From the NCBI GenBank assembly GCA_016744905.1, contig JADGDM010000015.1, positions 2,981 to 49,289 on the forward strand: a DNA stretch of 46,309 nt, given 5' to 3'. Shown one piece after another: positions 24,472-33,136 of the stretch. This DNA comes from Sulfurimonadaceae bacterium (GTDB lineage Bacteria; Campylobacterota; Campylobacteria; Campylobacterales; Sulfurimonadaceae). The notes below the pieces were generated by a model that worked only from the letters and a program-made list of their open reading frames with translations, had not been told where the DNA came from and did no database searches. Numbering within the stretch: position 1 is the first letter of the stretch; each line of letters begins with the position of its first letter. The translations under genes and the position numbers were made by a program.

Positions 24472-25521
24472 TTGCACATTCACTCCATTTTAGAGAGTTC
24501 GCATCAACTCTCAAGCTATCAAAACAAAACCGCTTCATTTGCCCTTATTGGCTCTATTACTAAAACATGTAATATCAAAGGCATCACCCAAGCAGGAATC
24601 CCTGGTTTTATTGATTTAACCCCAACTCTTGACGCTGAATTTATAGCAACAGGGAACGTCTACTCTATGCCTAAAGTAGCAAGCACCCCCTCCGGTGTTC
24701 CTACCCCTGCCCTCATTACCAAAGGGGTTGATCTTGTTCACCCTTTTAAAAAGATCTCTATTATTGACGCAGGAATGGCACATAAACCTCAAAATGTTAA
24801 CGAGTATATTGCCTTTAATATTCAGCCCTGTGAAGCCATCAATGGTGCGCAACCCTTTGATGCCAAAGAGGTTTTTGAAAAAGGGAAAACCTATGGGCAC
24901 TTTTTCAAAGTTGATGCGGATTACCTCATAGTAGGCGAAAGTACCCCATCGGGAACCACAACTGCACAAGCCTCACTTGAAGCCTTAGGTTTAGATATAC
25001 AAGGCTGTTTTGCATCATCTTTTGCTGATGTTCCCTCAAGTACCAAAGATGAAGTGATTCAAGCCTCATTAAAAAAGATTAATCATTCTATGAGTGATTA
25101 TGAAAAACTGGGACATACTTCAGATCAGATGTTGCTTTTTAGTGCGGGGTTTATCAGCGCGCTGAGTCATAACAGTAAGATTATGCTTGCAGGTGGAACG
25201 CAAATGGCGGCGATGTTACACATCATGCAAACACTCACCTCTTCATACAATGCGCAGAATATCATCTTGATGACAACCTCATGGGTAGCCCAAGATAAAA
25301 ATTCAGATATCAGAAAACTTCTAGAACTTTTACCAACGCACGTAGAAGGTTATTACAGTGATTTTACTTTCAAAAAATCACGCTCAGATGTCTTAAAACT
25401 TTATGACAAAGGTGAGGCTAAAGAGGGTGTTGGCGCAGGTGGTGCTTTAGGCTATGCGGCGCTAAATAATGTGGATGAAGTAACACTTCTTAATCAGATA
25501 GAGGTCTTTGTCGGTTTATGA
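24472..25521 (+). CDS. TIGR00303-type NaMN:DMB phosphoribosyltransferase-like protein
   Basis: Likely makes alpha-ribazole phosphate from nicotinate mononucleotide and a lower-ligand base, the step that activates the base for B12. 349 residues starting at a TTG; no in-frame ATG or GTG exists in the 45 bases upstream, and the ribosome-binding site is weak (TAGG). The family (archaeal/alternative CobT, UPF0284) is suggested by the GTTTAQASLEALG segment near 165, AGGTQMAAMLHIM near 240 and VGAGGALGYAALN near 322. It is the first gene of an overlapping run cobU, cobS, cobC, cobQ. Activity relies on family knowledge and context. Confidence 0.8.
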   Translation: MHIHSILESSHQLSSYQNKTASFALIGSITKTCNIKGITQAGIPGFIDLTPTLDAEFIATGNVYSMPKVASTPSGVPTPALITKGVDLVHPFKKISIIDAGMAHKPQNVNEYIAFNIQPCEAINGAQPFDAKEVFEKGKTYGHFFKVDADYLIVGESTPSGTTTAQASLEALGLDIQGCFASSFADVPSSTKDEVIQASLKKINHSMSDYEKLGHTSDQMLLFSAGFISALSHNSKIMLAGGTQMAAMLHIMQTLTSSYNAQNIILMTTSWVAQDKNSDIRKLLELLPTHVEGYYSDFTFKKSRSDVLKLYDKGEAKEGVGAGGALGYAALNNVDEVTLLNQIEVFVGL

Positions 25522-26012
25522 TTATACTTTACATAGGGGGTCAAAAAAGTGGAAAATCACGTCTGGCTGAGAAGCGTACATTAGAACTTTCAACTGATCA
25601 AAAACCTGTCTATCTTGCCACCTCTGAAGTTTTTGATGTGGAGATGAAAATGCGTATCGATAAACATAAGACTCAGCGCGCTGATCACTTTGAGACCATC
25701 GAAGAGCCACTACATCTCTTACGAATACTAAACAATACCAAAGGCACTGTCTTAGTTGAATGTCTAAGTATCTGGATTAATAATATGCTCCATTATGAAA
25801 AAGAAGCGGAGATATTCACACAAATAGAGAGTATTTTAAAACTCAAACAGAACTTCGTCTTTGTGCTCAATGATGTTGGATCTGGAATCATCCCAGACAA
25901 TGCTTTGGCACGAAAATATATTGATATCTCTGGCGCGCTGTCTCAACGTATCGCAGAAATGGCAGATGAAGTTCACTTTGTCACTGCTGGCCTTAGTTTG
26001 AGAATGAAATAG
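25518..26012 (+). CDS. cobU: Adenosylcobinamide kinase / GTP:adenosylcobinamide-phosphate guanylyltransferase
   Basis: Phosphorylates adenosylcobinamide and transfers GMP to it. 164 residues, normal for CobU. The P-loop is GGQKSGKS (residues 7-14). The family's HKTQRADHFETIEEP segment (about 50-64) follows, with His and Arg for the guanylyl intermediate. LVECLSIWINNML is near 80, and the conserved NDVGSGIIPDN is near 120. It overlaps the preceding gene by 4 bases and shares the last base of its stop with the GTG of cobS. AGCGCGCT (25675) encodes the QRA of the active-site segment. Confidence 0.93.
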   Translation: MIILYIGGQKSGKSRLAEKRTLELSTDQKPVYLATSEVFDVEMKMRIDKHKTQRADHFETIEEPLHLLRILNNTKGTVLVECLSIWINNMLHYEKEAEIFTQIESILKLKQNFVFVLNDVGSGIIPDNALARKYIDISGALSQRIAEMADEVHFVTAGLSLRMK

Positions 26013-26740
26013 TGAAAGATTATTTCATCGGTTTTAAAATCGCCTGGGGGATGCTCAGCACCATCCCTATCTTAACGCTCAATGAATTCAAGCAAGGTTA
26101 TAACGGTTACGCCACTGCGATGTATCCACTTGTCGGTCTTCTGCTTGCCCTACTTCTCAACCTCAGTGCGTTACTACTGGAACCTTATTTGGCTTCTTGG
26201 CATCTGTACACTGTTTTATTTGTTCTGTGGGTCTATCTTTATGGCGCCATTCATCTTGATGGGGTCGCAGATGTGTATGATGGACTAAAGTCGTATGCAC
26301 CCAAAGAGAAGTTACGTGAAATCATGAAAGACCCTCGTGTGGGCGCGTTGGGTTTTATCTTTACAACCATGCTTTTATTCTTAAAGCTCTCAGGGTTTAT
26401 CGCGCTCGCCGATGTAACTGCCCTACTTAGCATCATGATGTTAAGTCGTTATGGAGTTCTTTTTCAAGTCTACTTTTTTAATTCAGGTGGAGATATGTCT
26501 ACGGCTGCGCAAAGTGAATTCACGCCGATAAATTTCTTTGTTGCCTCACTGAGTGTTGCCCTATTTGGCTTACTATTTTTAGGTTTCTCTATCTTTTTAT
26601 GGATGGCATTGGTGGCTGTCGTAGCCCCCTTAATCGCAAAAAGATTACTACATCGTTTTGAAAAAATCAATGGCGATATGTATGGTTACAGTGTAGAGTG
26701 GATAGAGATAATACTGATCTATGCTTTTCTAATATTATGA
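26012..26740 (+). CDS. cobS: Cobalamin 5'-phosphate synthase
   Basis: Integral inner-membrane enzyme that joins adenosylcobinamide-GDP to alpha-ribazole (phosphate) to form cobalamin (phosphate). 242 residues starting at a GTG that overlaps the cobU stop. The family motif GAIHLDGVADVYDGL (about 78-92) with acidic metal ligands is intact, and RVGALGFI is near 110. About six hydrophobic helices follow. It overlaps cobC by 4 bases. Confidence 0.93.
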   Translation: MKDYFIGFKIAWGMLSTIPILTLNEFKQGYNGYATAMYPLVGLLLALLLNLSALLLEPYLASWHLYTVLFVLWVYLYGAIHLDGVADVYDGLKSYAPKEKLREIMKDPRVGALGFIFTTMLLFLKLSGFIALADVTALLSIMMLSRYGVLFQVYFFNSGGDMSTAAQSEFTPINFFVASLSVALFGLLFLGFSIFLWMALVAVVAPLIAKRLLHRFEKINGDMYGYSVEWIEIILIYAFLIL

Positions 26741-27261
26741 AAAATATCACCCTAATTCGTCATGGAGAAGTTGAAGCGCGCTATCAAGGTGCGTATAATG
26801 GATGGATAGATATTGATCTTTCTCCTAAGGGTGCACAGGACATGAAAATATTAGGACTGAGTTTTAGCGAATCTGATGCCATCTACTGCTCAGATTTGAA
26901 ACGCTGCCAAAACTCTCTTTCATTTTTCAAAACAAAAAAACAGATTATTTCCAAAGAGCTACGTGAAAAATCATGGGGTGAAAATGAGGGTAAAACCTTT
27001 GATGAGATTGGGATAGAGTATGAAACCTTTATGCAGTACATCTACGCGCTCGGAGGAGAAACACTTAATATCTTTGAGATGAGAGTAAAAAAAATATGGG
27101 AAGAGATAAAGAGCTCAGAGCATAAAAACATCACGGTACTTACACATGGTGGTCTTATTCGGATGATTTACTGTTTAGAACGTGACATTGATTATGAAGA
27201 GAGTTTTAACATCGACGTCGGATTTGGCTCACTACATCATTTTAATTTTGAAGGTTCATAG
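26737..27261 (+). CDS. cobC: Histidine phosphatase, probable alpha-ribazole phosphatase
   Basis: Probably removes the 5'-phosphate from alpha-ribazole phosphate or cobalamin phosphate. 174 residues from the ATG at 26737, which overlaps the cobS stop (ATGA). A TTG 39 bases earlier would also be in frame but lies inside cobS. The phosphohistidine motif LIRHGEVEARYQGAYNG is at about 6-22, with a second His in LTHGGLIRMIY near 141. This places it in the phosphoglycerate-mutase-like family. The operon context indicates CobC. Confidence 0.85.
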   Translation: MKNITLIRHGEVEARYQGAYNGWIDIDLSPKGAQDMKILGLSFSESDAIYCSDLKRCQNSLSFFKTKKQIISKELREKSWGENEGKTFDEIGIEYETFMQYIYALGGETLNIFEMRVKKIWEEIKSSEHKNITVLTHGGLIRMIYCLERDIDYEESFNIDVGFGSLHHFNFEGS

Positions 27262-28656
27262 ATGCACTCACTTAGTATTTTAGGCACCAGTTCAGATGCG
27301 GGGAAATCCACCCTCTCTTTTGCCATCACCTATCTTTTACACCACGCAGGTTTCAGTGTTGCACCCTTTAAAGCACAAAATGTCTCCAATAACTCCCAAG
27401 TATGTGATGCGGGTGGAGAGATTGCTATTGCTCAATTTTTTGCGGCTGAGTCTATAGGACTTAAAACAGAAGTAGCCATGAATCCTGTTTTAATCAAATC
27501 AGGTGGCGCTTCAAAAGCACACCTCATCATTAATGGTAAAAGTCTAAAAACACAACACGTCTTAGAGTACTACCGTGATATTGACAAGTTAAAACCCGTG
27601 GTAAAAGAGGCCTTTTTAAAGTTAAAAGAGCGCTACGCTTGTATCGTTGCTGAAGGCGCAGGCAGTCCAGTTGAGCTGAACCTCATGGATAAAGATCTCT
27701 CTAACATCACCATCGCTAAAGCGTTTAATACAAAAATTATTCTTGTTGCTGATATCGAACGTGGTGGCGTTTTTGCTTCTATCTATGGAGTGTATAAACT
27801 GCTTCCAAAATCACTGCGTAAAAATGTAGTGGGCGTCATTGTCAATAAGTTTCGTGGGGACATCACACTCTTTGATGACGGTGTTAAAATTATTGAGAAA
27901 AAATTTGGACTAAAGGTCTTGGGCGTTGTACCGTATCGTCCTTTTAACCTTGGCTTTGAAGACAGTGCTTCACTGATGAATTACACCCAAGATATACAAA
28001 AAAGCATCATTAAAGTCGGCGTTATTAAACTTCCACACATCAGTAACTTTACTGATTTTGAGCCACTCATCGCCGATCCACAAATCGAACTTAGTTTTAT
28101 CTCCAGTGTGAGCGAAGTACGTGCCTGTGACTTGATTGTCCTTCCAGGATCAAAAAGAGTGGTAGATGATCTTTTATGGATAAGAGAACGTGGATTTGAA
28201 AAAACACTAAAATCTAAAAAACAGCGTGTAATCGCCATATGTGGTGGGTATGAGATGATGTTTGAGCATCTATTAGATCCAAAACATATAGAATCCGAAC
28301 ATAAACAGATCCGAGGAATAGGACGACTTAAAGGTAAGGTGCTATTTAAAAAGAAGAAGCGTGTCAAAAAAGACAACTATAAAATTTTTGATCTTAGCAT
28401 CAAGGGTTATGAAATTCATAATGGGCGCGCTAAGAAAATAGCTCTGAAAAGAAGAAGGCTCTATGCAACTTTTATTCATGGTCTTTTTGACAGTGATACC
28501 TTCAGAAAAAAGATATTTACTCAAATCAACCCCAACTATGTGGGTTATAATTTCCAAAAATATAAAAAACACTCTATACGCAGTTTTGCTACCCATGTAG
28601 AAAAAAATGTAGATATGCCCTATATTATTCAAGCACTTACAGAAAAAGTTAGCTAA
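27262..28656 (+). CDS. cobQ: Cobyric acid synthase
   Basis: Amidates the peripheral carboxyls of adenosylcobyrinic a,c-diamide using glutamine and ATP. 464 residues, slightly short of the usual 480-510. The N-terminal BioD-like ATPase domain has a P-loop SSDAGKST (about 10-17), KAQNVSNNS and ADIERGGVFAS (near 166). The C-terminal class I-type glutamine amidotransferase half holds the nucleophile Cys in AICGGYEMM (near 325) and HGLFDSDTFR near the end. The family keeps the Cys-His pair. The ATG directly follows the cobC TAG with no gap. The other half of the corrin pathway is absent from the window, so this suggests salvage or a pathway split elsewhere. Confidence 0.92.
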   Translation: MHSLSILGTSSDAGKSTLSFAITYLLHHAGFSVAPFKAQNVSNNSQVCDAGGEIAIAQFFAAESIGLKTEVAMNPVLIKSGGASKAHLIINGKSLKTQHVLEYYRDIDKLKPVVKEAFLKLKERYACIVAEGAGSPVELNLMDKDLSNITIAKAFNTKIILVADIERGGVFASIYGVYKLLPKSLRKNVVGVIVNKFRGDITLFDDGVKIIEKKFGLKVLGVVPYRPFNLGFEDSASLMNYTQDIQKSIIKVGVIKLPHISNFTDFEPLIADPQIELSFISSVSEVRACDLIVLPGSKRVVDDLLWIRERGFEKTLKSKKQRVIAICGGYEMMFEHLLDPKHIESEHKQIRGIGRLKGKVLFKKKKRVKKDNYKIFDLSIKGYEIHNGRAKKIALKRRRLYATFIHGLFDSDTFRKKIFTQINPNYVGYNFQKYKKHSIRSFATHVEKNVDMPYIIQALTEKVS

Positions 28657-28702
28657 TTAAGGATTAAATGGAGCAATAAAATATGACAATGAATAAATAA
28701 CC

Positions 28703-29092
28703 TTAATAACTCATAGACCTAATCAAATCAATAAGCTCTGTATCGCTGTTTTTTCCTTTATCCATACTCAAAACACACGTTGCCCAGTATCCATCTCCTG
28801 AATCAATCAAGATGCAGGCTTCAGGAACTACTTCACTGGCTGTTCTATTGTAATCTTCACAGATCTTATAGTCATTGTAAACATAGTCCAAGTAGGTAAC
28901 ATTGTCCAAGCTGGAGATATAGTTGTAGTTGTTGTACATCACGTTACAACGCTCTTTGGAGAGGTGAGTGTAGATGACAATGGCATCACTTTTTGTATCG
29001 CTGTTTGACTGTGAAAAGTCATCATTGGTACAAGCAACAAATAGTAAGGGAAGTAAAAATAGTACTGTTTGTATCACGTTTTTCTCTTTCAT
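28703..29092 (-). CDS. Small lipoprotein, unknown
   Basis: 129 residues from the ATG at 29092. An in-frame ATG 10 codons earlier overlaps the permease gene. The signal peptide ends in LFVAC (C20). The mature part is about 110 residues, acidic, Tyr- and Asn-rich, with four cysteines (ERCNVMY, KICEDY, EACILI, ATCVLS) that could form two disulfides. No family recognised. It lies 14 bases after the permease stop and may be its co-transcribed partner, or be independent. Confidence 0.65.
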   Translation of the reverse strand: MKEKNVIQTVLFLLPLLFVACTNDDFSQSNSDTKSDAIVIYTHLSKERCNVMYNNYNYISSLDNVTYLDYVYNDYKICEDYNRTASEVVPEACILIDSGDGYWATCVLSMDKGKNSDTELIDLIRSMSY

Positions 29093-29106
29093 AGTCTCAT
29101 AATACC

Positions 29107-30198
29107 CTAAGATGAACAGCAACTGTCATCACTACACTCTTTTTCTTTAAAAAAGCAAGGTTTTAGTACGTAATAAAGCACAAAAATCCATAGAACAACG
29201 CTTGATGCCCAAGCTAATAAACTGGCGTGCTCATCCATATGTACCAACGCTTTAACATTAACATCACGAAAGAGATAGTCAAGTCCTAAACCAAAGATGA
29301 TAGAACCGATAATGATGGTACCAAGATAGATATACAATGTACGCATACCCAACATTTTTTTAACTACCCCAATGGTGACTGTATTTGTCGCAGGGCCCGC
29401 ACTTAAAAAGACAAAGGCTGCGCCTGGTGAAACACCTGCGAGCATTAATCCTGCGGCAATAGGTAGAGAAGCCGTTGCACAAACATACATCGGTACGGCT
29501 ATAGCGATAGCAATAAGATAGGAGAGCCAATTGTACTCAATCAAGATCTCACTGAGGTTTTGTGGAACCGAAACTGTAATCAAGGCACCTAAAAGAAGAC
29601 CTATCAACAAAGGAGAAGCGATATCTTTTAACAGCGTCACAAAGGCGTAAGAGAGTGAATCGTGCAAGATGTTTGGTTTCTCATCTTCGCAAGTTGACGA
29701 ACTACAACAATTTACCTTAGGATCTTGTTCAGCAGGAACCTGCATGCTAAATGTAGCCTTTGGTTTTGACTCCTCTTTGGGCTCTTCTTTCACATAAACA
29801 TTTGATAAGATACCAGCAATAATCGAGATAATCATTGAAGTAATCACTCTATAAATAGTAAATACCCACCCAAACATTCCATAAGTAGCCAAAATAGAGT
29901 CCACACCTGTAATCGGTGTTGAGATCAAAAAAGCTAAGGTAGAACCATTGCTGGCACCACTTTTTTTTATGCTTGTGGCTAAAGAGATAACCCCACAAGA
30001 GCAGACTGGTAGAGGAATTCCAAAAACAGTCGCTTTTATAACCGAGCCAATAGAATTTCTTCCCAAATGATTTTTAACAATAGTATCAGGCACTAAGGTG
30101 TGCAGTATCCCTGCGAACAGAAGTCCAAACAAGATGTAAGGCGCCATGGCATTGCTCAGGTCCACTAAAGCATCAAGATAACTTAGAATAAATTCCAT
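29107..30198 (-). CDS. YraQ/DUF318-type permease, SO_0444-like metal transporter
   Basis: 363 residues, about eight to ten membrane spans in two halves. The signature GIPLPVCSCGVISLA (about 59-73) with CSC, and the second-half PMYVCATASLPIAAGLMLAG, mark the YraQ/DUF318 permease family. The SO_0444 Cu/Zn efflux subgroup is the closest by memory. The cytoplasmic loop holds CCSSSTCEDE (about 180-189), and the C-terminus is also cysteine-rich (CSDDSCCSS), both consistent with thiophilic metal handling. The divergent ArsR gene supports metal or metalloid export. Alternative substrates such as arsenite or organic arsenicals cannot be excluded. Confidence 0.8.
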   Translation of the reverse strand: MEFILSYLDALVDLSNAMAPYILFGLLFAGILHTLVPDTIVKNHLGRNSIGSVIKATVFGIPLPVCSCGVISLATSIKKSGASNGSTLAFLISTPITGVDSILATYGMFGWVFTIYRVITSMIISIIAGILSNVYVKEEPKEESKPKATFSMQVPAEQDPKVNCCSSSTCEDEKPNILHDSLSYAFVTLLKDIASPLLIGLLLGALITVSVPQNLSEILIEYNWLSYLIAIAIAVPMYVCATASLPIAAGLMLAGVSPGAAFVFLSAGPATNTVTIGVVKKMLGMRTLYIYLGTIIIGSIIFGLGLDYLFRDVNVKALVHMDEHASLLAWASSVVLWIFVLYYVLKPCFFKEKECSDDSCCSS

Positions 30199-30211
30199 TT
30201 AAACCCTTTTG

Positions 30212-30228
30212 TGTTATTATAAATAACA
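30212..30228. promoter_or_regulatory. Probable ArsR operator
   Basis: TGTTATTATAAATAACA is a perfect inverted repeat (7-bp arms, 3-base spacer) between the permease start and the divergent ArsR gene, in the position expected for an ArsR/SmtB operator. Confidence 0.55.
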
Positions 30229-30279
30229 AATTTGATATATAAATGTATTGTTATATGTTTTGACTTAGAAAGGTCTTAG

Positions 30280-30597
30280 ATGAATGCGTTAATTTTAATC
30301 TCAAAAGCCTTTAGTGATGAGAACCGTTTAAATATTGTTGCGCTGATACTTCGTGAGAAGAGACTCTGTGTCTGCGAGATCTGTGACACCCTAGAACTCT
30401 CCCAACCTCTTGTTTCACGCCATCTTAAACAGCTTAAAGAAGCAGATATATTACAAAGTTCAAAAGAGGGAAAATGGGTTATCTATACCTTAAGCACAGA
30501 ACCGTCTGAGCTACTGCTTGCCTATATTAATCATATTAAGACTTACCCTATTACGCTAAAAAAGCTTATCTCTTGTAGCGCACTAGAGAAAAACTAA
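30280..30597 (+). CDS. ArsR/SmtB-family metal-responsive repressor
   Basis: 105 residues, a winged-helix regulator. The segment ILREKRLCVCEICDTLELSQPLVSRHLKQL holds a CVCEIC motif (about residues 30-35) in helix alpha3, the ArsR-type metal site, followed by the recognition helix QPLVSRHLKQL. It is likely to repress itself and the permease until As(III), Cd or a similar thiophilic metal binds. A perfect palindrome lies 50 bases upstream. Its stop is 24 bases from the btuC stop (convergent). Confidence 0.88.
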   Translation: MNALILISKAFSDENRLNIVALILREKRLCVCEICDTLELSQPLVSRHLKQLKEADILQSSKEGKWVIYTLSTEPSELLLAYINHIKTYPITLKKLISCSALEKN

Positions 30598-30621
30598 CCC
30601 TAACTATCGCTCTTCTTCTCT

Positions 30622-31584
30622 TTAATTTCTTTTACTCAAAATCAAATAGATAAAAAATGGTCCACCTATAAAAGCGGTGACAATACTGATCGGGATATCA
30701 ACACCTTCAACAATTGAGCGCGCTAGAACATCCATAAATACCATAAAAAGACCCCCAAATATGGCGGTGGGGATGATGAGTTTATGCACACTTTGTTTGT
30801 AGATAATTCGGACGATGTGTGGAACCACTAAGCCAACAAAACCTATGGGTCCTGTGATGCTCACCAGCGCGCCAACACTCAAAGAGCTGGTGAGCAAAAG
30901 CAGTGGGATAAGTTTTTTTGTATCCACCCCTTTAAGTTGCGCACTTTCCTCATTCACGCTAAGGAGTTGAAGCTCATAACGTTTGGCGTAAGAGAGTGCA
31001 AAAAGAAGTAGTGCGCTTACACTCACGATGACAACACTCAAGTATCCAATGGTCGAGAGCGATCCCATCGTAAAACGGATAATCATCTGTGTCTCATGTG
31101 CATCGCTCACATAAAAAAGCAACATCAAAACCGAGGTGTAAAAAAATGAGAGTGCGATACCTAAAAGCAACAGTGATGTGTGGGCTTGGCGCGCCAGATA
31201 ACGTGAGAGCCATAGAAGGAGTATAACTGTCAGCAGTGCGCCGATAAAGCCAAACCCACTCACAATGGCCAGACCAAAACTCATACTGACTATGCCCAGT
31301 TTGATAGCGATACCTGCACCTAAAACTGCGCCACTGGATATACCTAAAGTATAGGGCGTCATTAAAATATTTCTAAAGATATTTTGAAAAAGCAGACCAG
31401 AGAGTGCAAGGGTAATTCCTGCGAAAAATGCCAATAAAGTACGTGGCAATCTGATCTCAAAAAATATCTTATAAGAGAGTGTTGTACTGTCAAATATCTC
31501 GCTTGGACTAATACTCAACGTCCCAATAAAAGGTGAGATCAACAGCAGCGCGCCAAGAGAGAGTATCAATAAAATCTTAATCAT
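30622..31584 (-). CDS. btuC: FecCD-family ABC permease, cobalamin uptake
   Basis: Inner-membrane subunit of a type II ABC importer. 320 residues with about ten membrane helices and family motifs RLPRTLLAFFAGITLALSG (about 47-65) and GPIGFVGLVVPHIVR near 242. Start overlaps btuD by 8 bases. Linked to a periplasmic binding protein, an ATPase and a BtuB-like receptor next to B12 biosynthesis genes, so cobalamin is the most likely substrate rather than ferric siderophore. The family itself does not discriminate. Confidence 0.85.
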   Translation of the reverse strand: MIKILLILSLGALLLISPFIGTLSISPSEIFDSTTLSYKIFFEIRLPRTLLAFFAGITLALSGLLFQNIFRNILMTPYTLGISSGAVLGAGIAIKLGIVSMSFGLAIVSGFGFIGALLTVILLLWLSRYLARQAHTSLLLLGIALSFFYTSVLMLLFYVSDAHETQMIIRFTMGSLSTIGYLSVVIVSVSALLLFALSYAKRYELQLLSVNEESAQLKGVDTKKLIPLLLLTSSLSVGALVSITGPIGFVGLVVPHIVRIIYKQSVHKLIIPTAIFGGLFMVFMDVLARSIVEGVDIPISIVTAFIGGPFFIYLILSKRN

Positions 31585-32314
31585 ACCGCATTCCTAGAGA
31601 GCGTAGTTCAAAAGAGGTTTTGTAACACGCTTCTAAATTTTCAATGGTAAAAAAATCATCTGGATTATTATAATACCTATAGCCGTCTGCTTTTATAAAT
31701 AGCACTTCACCTTGGATACTTTTAGCAAAGTTTAGATCATGGGTAATTAAAACAGTTTGATGCTCATTTTGCAGTGAACGGATAATCTTAGATATCTCTA
31801 CGCTATGTGTTGGATCAAGGTTTGCCGTTGGCTCATCAAAGATAATAATCTCACTCTCTTGCACCAGCGCGCTGGCGATCAGACAAAGTTGCTTCTGTCC
31901 TGAGCTTAGCGCGCTGAGTAGATGATCGGAGAGTTCAAAAATACCTAAACGGTTTAAAACCTCATCAACTTTTTTGTAGTCCTCTTGTGCGTAGTTTAAA
32001 TAAGGTTTTTTATACAAATAGCGTCCCATCAAAACAAACTCTTTGAGAGATACATAAGGATCGAAATTTTCCAGTGAGGCAGGAATATAAGCGATCATCT
32101 TAGCGCGCTCTAAAAGATCTAAGTCTAAAATATTTTTTCCATTTAATCCTATCTCACCTTTGAAACCTATCAGTGCGCAGAGTGCCTTAGCCAAGGTACT
32201 TTTACCAGAACCATTCGCACCTAAGATGCTAAGATGTCCTTTTGATTCAAAACTAAAATTTTCCAATACAGACTTACTTTCATAAGTAACACTCAGATCT
32301 TTAACGCTCAGCAT
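31577..32314 (-). CDS. btuD: ABC transporter ATP-binding protein, cobalamin uptake
   Basis: 245 residues from the ATG at 32314 (TTG codons just upstream are less likely). Walker A GANGSGKST (about 32-40), Q-loop in YIPASLENFDP, signature LSSGQKQL (near 138), Walker B IIIFDEPTAN (near 158), and the H-loop LITHDL. It overlaps btuF by 14 bases and btuC by 8. Three AGCGCGCT sites lie inside it, two only 42 bases apart around the signature. Confidence 0.9.
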   Translation of the reverse strand: MLSVKDLSVTYESKSVLENFSFESKGHLSILGANGSGKSTLAKALCALIGFKGEIGLNGKNILDLDLLERAKMIAYIPASLENFDPYVSLKEFVLMGRYLYKKPYLNYAQEDYKKVDEVLNRLGIFELSDHLLSALSSGQKQLCLIASALVQESEIIIFDEPTANLDPTHSVEISKIIRSLQNEHQTVLITHDLNFAKSIQGEVLFIKADGYRYYNNPDDFFTIENLEACYKTSFELRSLGMRYD

Positions 32315-33122
32315 CAACAATCTTTTGACAAAGGTAAGGAATGGCTAAGGCAATTTTATCACTAGGAATCGCTATCATATTCGCATCTACTATCACTATC
32401 TTTCCATTTTTAGCCGCTTTAATTGGCAGTGATCCCCATGTCGCTTGAAGCAGCTTTTTATCAATAGGCTGATCTGTCAAGGATGAGTGTTGTAACAACA
32501 CAATATCAGGATCAAGTGCAACAATCTGCTCATAACCCAATACTGGCTGAGCAAATGTTTTACTGGTAAAGGCATTGGTCGCATTGCACGCCTCTAAGAT
32601 CTGCTCAAAGTAGAGATCATGTCCTGCTACGTAGATATTTGAGCGAAGATCATAAGTCACACCAAAAGCGATAAGCACTGATTTTTTCTTTTTTAACTTT
32701 GGTGCATTTTTACGGGCATTTTCTATTTTTTTTACCAAACTATCCGCATTGGTGGCGCTGATATTTTGAGCAATAATCTGGATACTATCCTCAATATCTT
32801 CTATTTTATTTAACTTTACACTTAAGGTTTTAATTCCCAGCGCGCTGAGTTGTGAGAGAAACTTTTGAAGATGTCCTTGTCCAATGACCAAGGTAGGACG
32901 AAGAGATAAAACTTTTTCCAAATTGGGATCAAAATATCCTCCAATTTTCTCGATTTTTTGAACCTCATTGGGAAAAGCAGCAAAACTACTCACTCCTACC
33001 AGTTCATCTCCTTTTTCAAGTGCAAAAACGATCTCACTCAAAGAGGGGCTAAGCGTAATAATACGCTCTTTCGAGAACAGTGTTGTAACCATAAACAGCA
33101 GACTCAAAAACAGACGCATCAT
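32301..33122 (-). CDS. btuF: Periplasmic cobalamin-binding protein
   Basis: 273 residues. Signal peptide (about 1-17), then a helical-backbone type III binding protein fold: RIITLSPSLSEIVFAL at the N-terminal lobe, VGVSSFAAFPNEVQKI and GGYFDPNLEKVLSLRPTLVI, and C-lobe LDPDIVLLQHSS. This matches BtuF/HutB-like proteins. It carries B12 from the receptor to BtuCD. It follows btuB by 14 bases and overlaps btuD. Confidence 0.87.
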   Translation of the reverse strand: MMRLFLSLLFMVTTLFSKERIITLSPSLSEIVFALEKGDELVGVSSFAAFPNEVQKIEKIGGYFDPNLEKVLSLRPTLVIGQGHLQKFLSQLSALGIKTLSVKLNKIEDIEDSIQIIAQNISATNADSLVKKIENARKNAPKLKKKKSVLIAFGVTYDLRSNIYVAGHDLYFEQILEACNATNAFTSKTFAQPVLGYEQIVALDPDIVLLQHSSLTDQPIDKKLLQATWGSLPIKAAKNGKIVIVDANMIAIPSDKIALAIPYLCQKIVDAER

Positions 33123-33136
33123 TACTCCTTTATCCT

